DNA of 64,000 bases from Alistipes indistinctus YIT 12060. Its GTDB lineage: Bacteria; Bacteroidota; Bacteroidia; Bacteroidales; Rikenellaceae. Under the pieces are notes generated by a model. That model had not been told where the DNA came from and ran no database searches. It saw nothing but the letters and a program-made list of their open reading frames with translations. Shown one piece after another: positions 20,076-28,903 of the stretch (position 1 is the stretch's first letter; each line of letters starts with the position of its first letter). A program made the position numbers and the translations under genes. The stretch lies in NCBI RefSeq assembly GCF_025144995.1, contig NZ_CP102250.1, forward strand, positions 2,480,001 to 2,544,000, read 5' to 3'.

Positions 20076-20453
20076 ATGAAACGTCTTTCGCTGATTCTTT
20101 TGTTGCTGTTCGCCGCATGGGGCGGTTTGCGGGCGCAGCCTGCACTGACCCTGTTGCAAAAAGGGTATGACCTCGGCTCTATTCCCGAGGATGGCGGTAC
20201 GGTGAGCCGGGTTTATACGTTCCGTAACAGCGGAAATGCCCCGCTCGTGGTCGTCCGGGCCGAAACGTCGTGTACCTGCACGAAAGCCGACATTTCGAAA
20301 AAACCGGTCATGCCCGGCCAGGAGGGGACGGTTACCGTCACCTACAATCCCCGCCGTCAGCACGGTGCGTTCAACAAGGCGATCAGTATCTATACGAATG
20401 TGCCCGGTGCGCGCTATGTCGTGACGCTGCGCGGTGAAGTGACCGTGCGTTGA
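20076..20453 (+). CDS. Secreted DUF1573 protein
   Basis: 125 residues from ATG 20076 (MKRLSLILLLLFAAWGGLRAQ), chosen because it begins a clean signal peptide; an upstream in-frame start at 20019 would add 19 residues with no signal character. The mature part is a single immunoglobulin-like DUF1573 domain: LGSIPEDGGTVSRVYTFRNSGNAPLVV, the SCTCTKAD motif, then MPGQEGTVTVTYNP and a final ITVxLRGEVTV-type strand. The family is common in Bacteroidota as an exported domain of unknown function. It follows tonB by about 70 bases and may be part of that unit. Confidence 0.85.
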   Translation: MKRLSLILLLLFAAWGGLRAQPALTLLQKGYDLGSIPEDGGTVSRVYTFRNSGNAPLVVVRAETSCTCTKADISKKPVMPGQEGTVTVTYNPRRQHGAFNKAISIYTNVPGARYVVTLRGEVTVR

Positions 20454-20802
20454 GCTTTCCGGGTATGCGAGGTTATGCCGTACCGTTTTCTGTTGTGTCG
20501 TGGTTTCTCCCGCTTAGGTTGTGTTTGGCGGTCTGTGCCGGACGGTGCCAGTTTCTGTGTGGCTAACCGCAGGAGTGTTCGCCAGTTCACGCGGCACCCT
20601 GCCGCGTGAGGGGAATGGATCGAAAAGCGCGGAAGCTACGGTATGGTATGAAGTCCGGTAATTTTTTGCCGGCGGGGTGTGTTGTCTACGCGTGTCGTAT
20701 TTTGTGTTTTGGCGGAGCATTCCGGAACTGGACGGAATCCTGAAAAATAGTTATCTTTGAGAGGCTGCCCGCAACGGAGCGGACAGCGGATATCCGATCG
20801 TT
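20454..20802 (+). other. Spacer with a perfect 10-bp hairpin
   Basis: 349 bases without a supported gene. TCACGCGGCA (20587-20596), loop CCC, TGCCGCGTGA (20600-20609) is a perfect stem with no T run, so it is at best a partial terminator for the upstream unit. The promoter at 20727-20759 is listed separately. Confidence 0.5.
20727..20759 (+). promoter_or_regulatory. Probable promoter of the amidohydrolase gene
   Basis: TATCTTTG at 20752-20759 is a full -7 match. ACTG at 20727-20730, 21 bases upstream, is a weak -33 element. Transcription would start near 20765, about 38 bases before the ATG. Confidence 0.5.
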
Positions 20803-22122
20803 ATGAATATATTGATTGCCGGTTGCACGGTGTTGCCGATGACCGCTTCGGAGGCCGATGCACACAAATATTTCACCGGGAACATCGGTATTGCCGATGG
20901 CCGGATCGCTTTTGCCGGTGCCGATCCGCAGCAGGCGGCGGCATTCCGTGCCCGTTGCGGGACATCGCTGCGCGAGATCGACGGCCGCGGCAAGGTGGCG
21001 ATGCCGGGCCTCGTCAACCTGCACAACCATGTTTCAATGAGCCTGATGCGAAGCTATGCCGACGATATGCCGCTGATGCCGTGGCTCACCGAAAAGATAT
21101 GGCCGTTCGAGGCGAAGCTCGACGGGGAGGATATCTACCTCGGGGCGCGGCTCGGAATCGCCGAGATGCTGCTGGGCGGCACGACCACGTTCGTCGATAT
21201 GTACTGGCATTCCGACCGGGTGGCGGATGCCGTGACCGAAACCGGGATCCGGGGTGTGGTCTGTCCGACTTTCGTCGGGGCCAGTTATGATGCGTTCGAA
21301 CCCGAAGCGCTGCGCATGGCCGAAAAGTACGCTTCAGGGGGACACGACCGGGTGCAGATCATGCTCGCCCCGCATGCCCCTTATACCTGTCCGCCGGAAA
21401 CGCTGAAAAAGACGCTGAAGATTGCCGAACAATACGGCCTCGGCATCCAGATCCACATCAGCGAAACGCTTGACGAACAGCAGACGATCCGCGAGCAGTA
21501 CGGCAAGACGCCGGTCGAGCACCTGCGTGACGTGGGCCTGTTCGAACGGCCCGTACTGGCCGCGCACTGTGTCTATGTCAACGATTCGGACATTGAGATT
21601 ATGGCCCGCTACGGGGTTTCGGTCGCTCATAATCCTCAAAGCAATATGAAACTTGCGAGCGGTATTGCGCCGGTCGTGCAGATGCTTGCCGCCGGGGTGA
21701 ACGTGGGAATCGGTACCGACGGTCCTTCGTCGAACAACGACCTCGATATGTGGGAGGAGATGCGAACCGCATCGTTGTTGCAAAAGGTGGCGACCGCCGA
21801 TCCTTGTTCGCTGTCGGCTTACCGGACGTTGCAGATGGCTACCGTTCACGGTGCGAAGGCGATCGGCCGGGAGGGCGAACTGGGCGTAATCGTTCCGGGT
21901 GCGCTTGCCGACCTGCTGCTCGTGGATATGGAGCGACCGCACCTTTCGCCGCGCAACGACCTGATCGCGAACCTGGCCTATTGTGGTAAGGCGTCCGATG
22001 TCGATACGGTGTTTGTCGGCGGCGAAATCGTGGTCGAAGGCGGCAGGTTGCTGACCTCAGATGTGCGTGCCCTGTGCCGCGAGGCCGGGGAGCGCGTGGC
22101 CGAGATTAAACAACGAGGATAA
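20803..22122 (+). CDS. Amidohydrolase, S-adenosylhomocysteine/5-methylthioadenosine deaminase type
   Basis: 439 residues, full length for the ATZ/TRZ-SAH deaminase branch of the amidohydrolase superfamily. These enzymes deaminate the adenine ring of SAH, MTA or related purines. Metal ligands are visible: H74-N-H76 in LVNLHNHVSM, the QIHISET strand, AAHCVY and the GTDGPSSNNDLDMWEEM segment carrying the catalytic Asp. The APHAPYTCPPE motif is also family-typical. N- and C-terminal strands form the composite beta domain (ADLLLVDMERPHL). Exact substrate cannot be told from sequence: SAH/MTA deaminase is the default call, and other chlorohydrolase-like activities are possible. It has its own promoter and stands alone. 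Confidence 0.82.
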   Translation: MNILIAGCTVLPMTASEADAHKYFTGNIGIADGRIAFAGADPQQAAAFRARCGTSLREIDGRGKVAMPGLVNLHNHVSMSLMRSYADDMPLMPWLTEKIWPFEAKLDGEDIYLGARLGIAEMLLGGTTTFVDMYWHSDRVADAVTETGIRGVVCPTFVGASYDAFEPEALRMAEKYASGGHDRVQIMLAPHAPYTCPPETLKKTLKIAEQYGLGIQIHISETLDEQQTIREQYGKTPVEHLRDVGLFERPVLAAHCVYVNDSDIEIMARYGVSVAHNPQSNMKLASGIAPVVQMLAAGVNVGIGTDGPSSNNDLDMWEEMRTASLLQKVATADPCSLSAYRTLQMATVHGAKAIGREGELGVIVPGALADLLLVDMERPHLSPRNDLIANLAYCGKASDVDTVFVGGEIVVEGGRLLTSDVRALCREAGERVAEIKQRG

Positions 22123-22468
22123 AAATATATAAGTAAGTTATAGTCGTATTTGTCGAAGGTACATAAACGCTTTGGACCTTTGAAGAATATGCGTGTTTAT
22201 TTTATTATTCGTGAGACGGAAAATTTGAAAGGCGTGTCCGTGTGAAGTGTTTGAGGTTCCCGGACCTGTTTCCTGATTTGCTGATTTGGGTGTTAGTTTT
22301 TGTCAAGTGGTTAAAAAACAATATATTTATAAAATATTTCATGCCTGATGCAGCCAAGGGGATTATTGCAGTATCGCTTGACTGATCATCGCATGATAAG
22401 GTGTTTTATTCGATATATAGTGTGAATTTAATCACAGATAAATACTACTAACCTTAACTTTTATCACG
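22123..22468 (+). other. AT-rich spacer, no gene seen
   Basis: 346 bases, clearly AT-richer than the flanking genes. I see no reading frame with coding character, no clear terminator for the amidohydrolase gene and no promoter of good quality; TGAATTTA at 22423-22430 is a poor -7 candidate. Confidence 0.4.
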
Positions 22469-22975
22469 ATGAAAAAAATTCTGTTTTTTATACTGGTATT
22501 TACAAGTAATTTGTGTTTTGCCCAGATTGAAGTCCAGAAAGAGGAATTACTCGAACATCAGGGGATAGTGACTGTTAGCGGGAAAAGTGCGAATGCAATT
22601 TACGATCAGCTTAAAATATGGGCTGTGACTCAATTCCCTAATGACAGTGCTGTACAGCTAGACGATAAAGAGAACGGCAAATTGATACTTAAGGGAGAGC
22701 AAAGTTTTTCATTCAAAGCGGGGATCGGGCATGTCCCCGGACGTGTCCACTTCACACTTACGATGGAGGTGAAAGACGACCGTTATCGGTATACTTATGT
22801 GATTACCGATATAACGAGCGATATGGATAATGGGGCTTCGATGCTTCCGTCCCTGAAGCGCCATCCCAATAATGGCAGGGTTAAAACTGTTATGAATACG
22901 ATAAAAGATTCTTTGAATGATTTGGTACAGAAATCTTATCGTTCATTTGATACTTCCTCGGACGCAAATTGGTAA
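22469..22975 (+). CDS. Secreted DUF4468 domain protein
   Basis: 168 residues with a signal peptide (MKKILFFILVFTSNLCFAQ). The mature part fits the DUF4468 (TBP-like fold) family: the EVQKEEL strand, a helix IYDQLKIWAVTQF, a KLILKGEQSF strand and the VHFTLTMEVKDDRYRYTYVITDI strand pair, ending in a helix that includes MNTIKDSLNDLVQKS. The function of the family is unknown. Codon use is AT-richer than its neighbours and the upstream spacer shares that, so the islet may be of foreign origin. It stands alone and ends in a strong terminator. Confidence 0.78.
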   Translation: MKKILFFILVFTSNLCFAQIEVQKEELLEHQGIVTVSGKSANAIYDQLKIWAVTQFPNDSAVQLDDKENGKLILKGEQSFSFKAGIGHVPGRVHFTLTMEVKDDRYRYTYVITDITSDMDNGASMLPSLKRHPNNGRVKTVMNTIKDSLNDLVQKSYRSFDTSSDANW

Positions 22976-22996
22976 GAGTGGGGCTGAATGGTCTGA

Positions 22997-23028
22997 GAAA
23001 GCCGGTACAATGACCGGCTTTCATTTTT
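22997..23028. terminator. Hairpin terminator between convergent DUF4468 gene and meaB
   Basis: GAAAGCCGGT (22997-23006), loop ACAATG, ACCGGCTTTC (23013-23022), then ATTTTTAT. A perfect 10-bp stem with T-rich tail on the plus strand and A-rich flank for the other strand. Confidence 0.85.
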
Positions 23029-23048
23029 ATTAGAAGCGGAGTATACGA

Positions 23049-24152
23049 TTATTTTTTCAGGCTGTCGAAATAGTCGTTCAGCAGGTCGCGCGCGGCGATG
23101 AACGAACTCTTTTTATCCGAAAGGACCAACTCTTCATTTTCCTTGAGATGCGCTTCGACCTGCGGGTTGCGGTAAAAGTTTTCACGCAGTGCCTCGTTGA
23201 TCGTTTCGTACATCCAGTATTTGGCCTGCCGGTGGCGGTTGCGCTGGTAGTAGCCGTTCTGCTTCGTGAACTTCAGGAAGTCCTCGATGCCGTTCCAGAT
23301 ATCGGAGAGCCCGTTGCCTTCGGTGGCCGAGCAGGTATACACCCGCGGACGCCATCCCGAATCGGGCATCGGAAAGAGGTTCAGCGCATTGAGGAAGTGG
23401 CGCTTGGCCAGCTCTGCGCGCTGCTGGTTGCCACTGTCGCACTTGTTGATCGCGATCATGTCGGCCATCTCCATAATGCCGCGTTTGATTCCCTGCAATT
23501 CGTCCCCGGCTCCTGCGATTTGGATCAGCAGGAAGAGGTCGACCATCGAATGGACGGCCGTTTCGGACTGGCCGACACCGACCGTCTCGATGAAAATCAC
23601 GTCGAACCCGGCCGCTTCGCACAGGATAATGCTTTCGCGCGTTTTGCGCGCCACGCCGCCGAGCGATCCTGCCGACGGGGAGGGGCGGATGAAGACCGAC
23701 GGGTTGTGCACGAGCTGCTCCATGCGGGTCTTGTCGCCGAGGATCGAGCCGCCGCTGCGTTCCGAACTGGGGTCGATAGCCAGCACTGAGAGTTTGTGGC
23801 CCAGTGATGCGACTATTTCGCCGACCGCTTCGATAAAGGTCGATTTTCCGGCGCCCGGAACCCCCGTGATGCCGATGCGTACCGAGTTGCCGCTGTACGG
23901 CAGGCAGCGTTCGATGATCTCCTGCGCCTGCGCGTAGTGTTCGGGCAGCAGGCTCTCGACCAGTGTGATCGCCTGCGCGAGGATCGTGATGTTGCCCTCG
24001 CGGATGCCTTTGATGTAGTCGTCGGTGGAGAGCGTATGACGTTTGCGGCGCTGGAAATACGGATTTACGATCGGCGGTTGCACGACGCCTTCGTTGACTT
24101 TCAGCGCGCTGTCGTCATGCTCTTTGCAGTGGATATCTTCGTAGTGTTTCAT
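23049..24152 (-). CDS. meaB: Methylmalonyl-CoA mutase-associated GTPase MeaB
   Basis: 367 residues from the ATG at 24152 (MKHYEDIHCKEHDD). The frame continues upstream to 24248, but that extension is basic and low-complexity, and MeaB homologs start near here. MeaB (ArgK family G3E GTPase) protects and reloads adenosylcobalamin in methylmalonyl-CoA mutase. Motifs: P-loop GVPGAGKST at 97-105, the DPSSERSGGSILGDKTRM switch segment, VGVGQSE, and NKCDSGN for guanine recognition. The C-terminal helical arm drives dimerisation. The mutase genes mutAB are not in the window. Confidence 0.93.
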   Translation of the reverse strand: MKHYEDIHCKEHDDSALKVNEGVVQPPIVNPYFQRRKRHTLSTDDYIKGIREGNITILAQAITLVESLLPEHYAQAQEIIERCLPYSGNSVRIGITGVPGAGKSTFIEAVGEIVASLGHKLSVLAIDPSSERSGGSILGDKTRMEQLVHNPSVFIRPSPSAGSLGGVARKTRESIILCEAAGFDVIFIETVGVGQSETAVHSMVDLFLLIQIAGAGDELQGIKRGIMEMADMIAINKCDSGNQQRAELAKRHFLNALNLFPMPDSGWRPRVYTCSATEGNGLSDIWNGIEDFLKFTKQNGYYQRNRHRQAKYWMYETINEALRENFYRNPQVEAHLKENEELVLSDKKSSFIAARDLLNDYFDSLKK

Positions 24153-24396
24153 ATCGGAATGGCTTTGGACGGAACGGTATCGGGACAGCCGCCTTGATTT
24201 CGGGCGTTTTTGCCGCTTTGCTGCCGTTATTCGGAGCACTGGCAGCATAGTGCCTCCGCTGCGGGCGCTTTTGTCTGCAGACGGCGCTGTCCCGGGTTAT
24301 GGAATGTTACCGAATCACCGGAGTATAGCATGTATTGGACCCGGATTTGCGGTACATTTCCCAAAGCACGAAAATACCAATTTTTATTCTGAAAAC

Positions 24397-24427
24397 TTCG
24401 CAAACCGTCGAAAAATTGTGACCTTTG
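24397..24427 (+). promoter_or_regulatory. Promoter abutting the MATE start codon (possible leaderless transcript)
   Basis: TTCG at 24397-24400, 19 bases, GACCTTTG at 24420-24427: spacing is right and the -7 box has one mismatch (G for T). The ATG begins only 5 bases after the -7 box, at 24432, where transcription itself would start. Confidence 0.4.
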
Positions 24428-24431
24428 CCCC

Positions 24432-25721
24432 ATGAACCGGAAGATTCTCGCACTGGCGATTCCCAATATTATTTCGAACATTACCGTGCCGTTGGTGGGC
24501 ATGGTCGATATGGCCATCGTCGGCCACCTGGGGGTCGATTCGCTGATCGGCGCGATGGCCATCGGCGTGGCCATCTTCAACTTCATCTACTGGAATTTCG
24601 CCTTCCTGCGCATGGGAACCAGCGGGCTCGTGGCGCAGGCCTACGGTGCGCGCGATTTCCGCGAAGTGGGCTCGGTGTTCGTCCGTTCGGTAAGCGTTGC
24701 GCTTGCCGTTGCGCTGTTGCTGCTCATTGCCCGTTACGGGGTGGGGCACCTCGCTTTCCGGATGATGGACGGTACTCCGGAGACGATGCGCGAGGCGGCC
24801 GAGTATTTCTATGTGCGGCTGTGGGCCGCGCCCGCTACGCTGTCGCTCTTCGCGTTCCAGGGTTGGTTTATCGGCATGCAGAATTCGCGTTTCCCGATGT
24901 ACATTTCGATCATCGTCAACCTGCTGAACGTCGCGTTCGGGTTCTGGTTCGTCTACGGCCTGCACTGGGGGATCGCGGGCGTCGCATGGGGTACGGTCGT
25001 GGCGCAGTACGGCGGCCTGGCTACCGCTTCGGCGCTGTGGCTGGTCTATTACCGCCGTTTCATCGGATATGTCGACCTTCGTACGAGTTTCAATATGCGG
25101 CCGATGCTGCGGTTTTTCCGCGTCAACCGCGATATTTTCCTGCGCACGGCCTGTATCGTCGTAGTCTATACTTTCTTTACGTCCGCATCGTCGGGTATGG
25201 GCGATGTGATGCTTGCGGTCAATGCGCTGCTGATGCAGCTCTTCACGCTCTTTTCGTACATGATGGACGGCTTCGCATTTGCGGCCGAATCGCTGATCGG
25301 GCGCTATGTCGGCGCCCGGAACCCGGCGATGGTCCGGCGCGCGTTGCACAGCCTGCTGCTGTGGAGCGGGGGTGCGGCGCTTTGCTATGTCGGGATATAC
25401 GCTTTTTTCTGGCGCGATCTGTTGGGGCTTTTCACCTCGTCGGAGGCGATTCTGTCGGGAGCTTCGCATTACATACTTTGGGTGATTGCCGTGCCGCTGG
25501 TCGGTTTCGCCCCATTTTTGGTAGACGGTGCGCTGATCGGCGCGACCGCTACGCGGGTAATGCGCAATTCGGTTTTCCTTTCGATGGTGGCCTTCTTCGC
25601 CACCTATTATGCGTTGCGCGTTGCGGCGGGCAACAATGCGCTGTGGCTCGCCTTCATGGTTTTCCTCGTATTGCGGGGCGTGCTCCAGTACTTCATGACC
25701 GGGCGGCTCAGGCGGTTCTGA
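24432..25721 (+). CDS. MATE family efflux transporter (DinF-like)
   Basis: 429 residues with about 12 hydrophobic segments in the two-fold MATE repeat. The N-terminal signature ILALAIPNIISNITVPLVGMVDMAIVGHLG is followed by the DinF-branch TSGLVAQAYGARDFREV motif. The second half repeats the pattern (MDGFAFAAESLIGRYVGARNPAMVRRAL). MATE pumps export cationic drugs or metabolites in exchange for Na+ or H+; the substrate here is unknown. It is divergent from meaB with a 280-base spacer and convergent with the DUF4838 gene, 108 bases downstream, where I see no strong terminator. Confidence 0.92.
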   Translation: MNRKILALAIPNIISNITVPLVGMVDMAIVGHLGVDSLIGAMAIGVAIFNFIYWNFAFLRMGTSGLVAQAYGARDFREVGSVFVRSVSVALAVALLLLIARYGVGHLAFRMMDGTPETMREAAEYFYVRLWAAPATLSLFAFQGWFIGMQNSRFPMYISIIVNLLNVAFGFWFVYGLHWGIAGVAWGTVVAQYGGLATASALWLVYYRRFIGYVDLRTSFNMRPMLRFFRVNRDIFLRTACIVVVYTFFTSASSGMGDVMLAVNALLMQLFTLFSYMMDGFAFAAESLIGRYVGARNPAMVRRALHSLLLWSGGAALCYVGIYAFFWRDLLGLFTSSEAILSGASHYILWVIAVPLVGFAPFLVDGALIGATATRVMRNSVFLSMVAFFATYYALRVAAGNNALWLAFMVFLVLRGVLQYFMTGRLRRF

Positions 25722-25829
25722 CGGGTTTCCGTGCCGAGTTCGTTAACGGCTCCCGGAACGCCTGTGGAATCAGGGCGGTCACCGGTTTCTTAGCTTTCGC
25801 GCAGCTTGCAGGAATGTTTGCCGTGAAGG

Positions 25830-28076
25830 TCAGTAATCGGCTTTGCGCACGACGATCTCGTCGATGAAAAACAGGGCGTCGTCGCCCGCATAGTAGTGCC
25901 AGGCGGGGCACAGCTCCATCGCTTTGACCCGGACACGTACGTAACGCACCGGACGCGGTGCGAAATCGCAATCGAACTGCTTGATGCCGAAAAACGGTTC
26001 GCGCAGGACGGTGTTGGTTTGCCGGCCTACGGTTTGGTACCGTTTGCCGTCCGTGGAAGTGTATACCTCGACGCTTTCGGGCAGGAATGCCGATTCCCAG
26101 AGGATTTGCAGGAACGATGCGTCGACGTGGTAGACCGGTTGGACGGTGTCCAGGTCGATATAGAAATCCACCTCGGGCTGGTAGTAGCCGAGCCATTGGC
26201 TTCGGTAGATCTCCGTGCCGCGAACGCCGTCGGTGAGCAGCTGTGTGCCCTGTCCCTGCGGGTTACGGTTTTCCGCGACCGGGACGCTGGCCCGGACCGG
26301 TTTGCCGAAAGCGAGGTTGTCGACCTGTTCGACCTGTGCGCTGCGGAGCACCTGGCGCAGGTAGGAGTCCGGTTCGTTGTGCCATTCGCAGACGTTCTTC
26401 ACGCCGTTCAGTTTGCAGGAGGTCACGAAATCGTGCAGTTTGTCGAGCCATTCGCGTTTGACCTGCCAGTGCCCTCCCACCTCTTCGAGGTAGCCTTCCG
26501 GGCCGTAAGGATCGGTGCGGCTCAGTTCGAGCTGGGCGAATTGCACCGGCTGGCGCGTGTAGTGTACGCGGCGCAGCAGTGTCGTGTCGCCCGCCACGGC
26601 CGCTTCGGCCCGGTCGAGGATCGCGAGGTAGCCGCGCAGTTTGTCGGGAGCGAGCCAGCTGCCGGCGAAATCGGTCGTATAGTTGAAAATCCCGAACGGC
26701 TCGCCCGATGCTTCCCGGTTTTGCCGCAGGAGGTCGATATATTCGCGGATGATGGGCCCGGCGGCACCGTAATAGCCGTTGAGGAAATCGTTCATCGTCG
26801 CGTCGAAGTCCAGCTCGGGATCCCACAGCAGTTTCGCGGCCAGATAGCCGCGCAGTTGGTGGAACTCGCTGCCCATCGGGCCGGAGCACTGCTCGAAGAA
26901 AATCTTGACGCCGTTTCGGACGAAATATTGGATGTTGGACTGCATCACGCCGAAGCCCGGCGTCGGCATTTGCAACTCCTTGAAGCTGCCGCAGTAGTCC
27001 CATACGAAAATGTTGTCGGTCAGCGCGGCCCAGGCCTCCATGTCGCGTCGGAAGTCGGCGCTGCCCGGATCGTCGGCGATAGGCATGTGACGGTCGCACT
27101 CGATGCTGCAGAACATGATGTTGACGTTCGGGGCGGGTTTGGTTTTGGGAGCTTTGCGCGAGTAGAGGTAACCCAGCGTCGAGATCGTTTTGTTGGGGAA
27201 ACGTGCGGCCACTTTGTTTGCGAAACGGACGACCGACCCGGCCGGGCTCTCCTCTTCGGCATCTATTTTGGCACATTCGGGACAGGTACAGTAGCCGTAG
27301 TTGTCGTTCGCGCTGACCGACCAGTATTTCGCTTCGGGGTTCGCCGCGATCCGCCGCGAGAGTTCGTCGCAGACGATTTCGAGCACCTGCGGGTTCGACA
27401 GGCAGGGTTGCGTGGCGACCCGCCGGCCTTTGACCATCGCATAGTATTCGGGGTGCTGCGCGTAGTATTTCTCGGGAGGCAGCAGCGTGTTGAACGTGTG
27501 GACGAAAAGCCCGAATTCCGAGATGCGGCAGTCGAGTTCGTGGTTGAGTTTGTGCCAGTCGAGGTAGAGCGAATCATACGGCATCGTATAGGTGTAACGC
27601 GAGGTGATCTGCGGAATCTGTTCGTCGTCGAGCGGCACGCCGATCCTCAGCTTTGCGGTGTGCGGCACCGCGACCGGTTCGGCGGTGTATTTGCGGCAGC
27701 CGAAATACTTTTCCAGCAGTGTGTAAACGCCGTAGAGCGCCCCGTGGCGCGGGCCGCCGTAAATCGCGAGCCGCTTTCCGTCGGTGCGGATCACGAATCC
27801 GTCCTCGCCGAAGCGTGCGAGCGAGTCGTCCCGGAGGCGGTTGGTGATTCCGATCAGTATCTCCCGGTCGGTCGGCGGTGCGGTGTCGGAAACGACAGGC
27901 AGTTCGGCCCCGGAAATTTCGAACAGGTATTTTTGCAGTTCCGATGCGGCTTTCGCTTCGGTGGCCGTTGCGGCGGCGGGTTTGACGATTACATAATCGT
28001 TCAGTACGATGCTTTTCGAACAGGCGCCGAGCAGCAGCGATGCCAGCACGCCGATTAGGGAGAGTTTGGTTTTCAT
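25830..28076 (-). CDS. DUF4838 lipoprotein, putative glycoside hydrolase
   Basis: 748 residues with a lipoprotein signal peptide (MKTKLSLIGVLASLLLGAC, Cys19). Residues about 30-130 look like the GH20/GH67 N-terminal alpha/beta domain (AASELQKYLFEISGAELPVV, ILIGITNRL, GPRHGALYGVYTLLEKYFGCR). DUF4838 follows (about 170-600): a barrel-like region with NDNYGYCTCPECAKID, SIECDRHMPIADD and WDYCGSFKELQMPTP. The last 140 residues (from about 600) resemble an F5/8-type beta-sandwich. The family sits in polysaccharide-utilisation genes but its reaction is not established. It follows rpiB by 230 bases, and TATTTTTG at 28169-28176 (minus strand) is a possible own -7 box. No SusC/D pair is nearby. Confidence 0.8.
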   Translation of the reverse strand: MKTKLSLIGVLASLLLGACSKSIVLNDYVIVKPAAATATEAKAASELQKYLFEISGAELPVVSDTAPPTDREILIGITNRLRDDSLARFGEDGFVIRTDGKRLAIYGGPRHGALYGVYTLLEKYFGCRKYTAEPVAVPHTAKLRIGVPLDDEQIPQITSRYTYTMPYDSLYLDWHKLNHELDCRISEFGLFVHTFNTLLPPEKYYAQHPEYYAMVKGRRVATQPCLSNPQVLEIVCDELSRRIAANPEAKYWSVSANDNYGYCTCPECAKIDAEEESPAGSVVRFANKVAARFPNKTISTLGYLYSRKAPKTKPAPNVNIMFCSIECDRHMPIADDPGSADFRRDMEAWAALTDNIFVWDYCGSFKELQMPTPGFGVMQSNIQYFVRNGVKIFFEQCSGPMGSEFHQLRGYLAAKLLWDPELDFDATMNDFLNGYYGAAGPIIREYIDLLRQNREASGEPFGIFNYTTDFAGSWLAPDKLRGYLAILDRAEAAVAGDTTLLRRVHYTRQPVQFAQLELSRTDPYGPEGYLEEVGGHWQVKREWLDKLHDFVTSCKLNGVKNVCEWHNEPDSYLRQVLRSAQVEQVDNLAFGKPVRASVPVAENRNPQGQGTQLLTDGVRGTEIYRSQWLGYYQPEVDFYIDLDTVQPVYHVDASFLQILWESAFLPESVEVYTSTDGKRYQTVGRQTNTVLREPFFGIKQFDCDFAPRPVRYVRVRVKAMELCPAWHYYAGDDALFFIDEIVVRKADY

Positions 28077-28306
28077 GGCAGGGAGAGAAGCGGATTGGAT
28101 GAGAAATATAATCGGCTCCTGTTCGGATAAAACCGGTCAGGAGCGGTTGTACGATAGAATGTGCACGGCAAAAATACCAGCCCTGTCGGTTTTATGCGGT
28201 TGCATACGGCGGATGCACTTTGGCCGGGCACGATATGCGGATGCAGGGGGTACAGAACCGCGGGTACAGGTGTGTGGGTACCCGTATTCTCAATAGGTCT
28301 GCGCCG

Positions 28307-28768
28307 CTATTGCTCAGGTGCGGTGCAGGCGCAGAGCGGAATTTTGTCGATGCGGCGTTGGTGGCGTCCTCCTTCGAAGTCGGTGTTGAGGAAGGTTTCG
28401 ACGATTTTCACGGCCGTATCGTTGTCGATAAAGCGGGCCGGCAGCGAGCAGATATTCGCATCGTTGTGTTTGCGGGCCAGCTCGGCGATTTCGGGCTCCC
28501 AACAGATGGCCGCCCGGATGCCTTGGTGTTTGTTCAACGTGATCGTGATGCCGTTCGCACTGCCGCACAGCGCGATGCCCCGGGGCAGTTCGCCCTTTTC
28601 GATCGCGTTGGCCAACGGGTGGGCATAGTCCGGATAATCGACGCTTTCGGGACTGTTCGTGCCGAAATCATACACGTCGTACCCTTTCGAGCCGAGGTAG
28701 CCGACCAGGAACTCCTTGAGTTCATATCCGGCGTGGTCGCAGGCGATGCCGAGTTTGTTGTTGTCCAT
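28307..28768 (-). CDS. rpiB: Ribose-5-phosphate isomerase B
   Basis: 153 residues, the RpiB/LacAB family size. It interconverts ribose-5-P and ribulose-5-P. Visible motifs: IACDHAGYELKEFL at the N-terminus (catalytic-site DHAG), FGTNSPESVDYPDYA, and the phosphate/active-site loop CGSANGITITLNKHQGIRAA, where the Cys base is kept although the common CGTGIG form is altered to CGSANG. HNDANICSLPARFI closes the conserved core. It lies 135 bases after hisIE in the same direction, so it may be read from the his operon; ribose-5-P leads to PRPP, the substrate of HisG, which makes the placement sensible. Confidence 0.93.
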   Translation of the reverse strand: MDNNKLGIACDHAGYELKEFLVGYLGSKGYDVYDFGTNSPESVDYPDYAHPLANAIEKGELPRGIALCGSANGITITLNKHQGIRAAICWEPEIAELARKHNDANICSLPARFIDNDTAVKIVETFLNTDFEGGRHQRRIDKIPLCACTAPEQ

Positions 28769-28903
28769 ATCGTTGAAGGTTTATTGAGCTTTGGGTTGGT
28801 GCGATAGCTTTTGATTGGCTCCGGAAGAGCGGAGGGGAATCGTGCGGGTGGGGAATGGAACAAAAAATGTTCCGGAGTAGGGTTTCCCGTCGCGCGTTTC
28901 CGC

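Noticed and set aside
25896-28058. 720-codon plus-strand frame opposite the DUF4838 gene
   Set aside because: No signal peptide or domain, and composition typical of an antisense frame.
28261-28284. CGGGTAC...GTACCCG hairpin after rpiB
   Set aside because: Only 7 bp with a 10-base loop and no U run on the minus strand; too weak to call a terminator.
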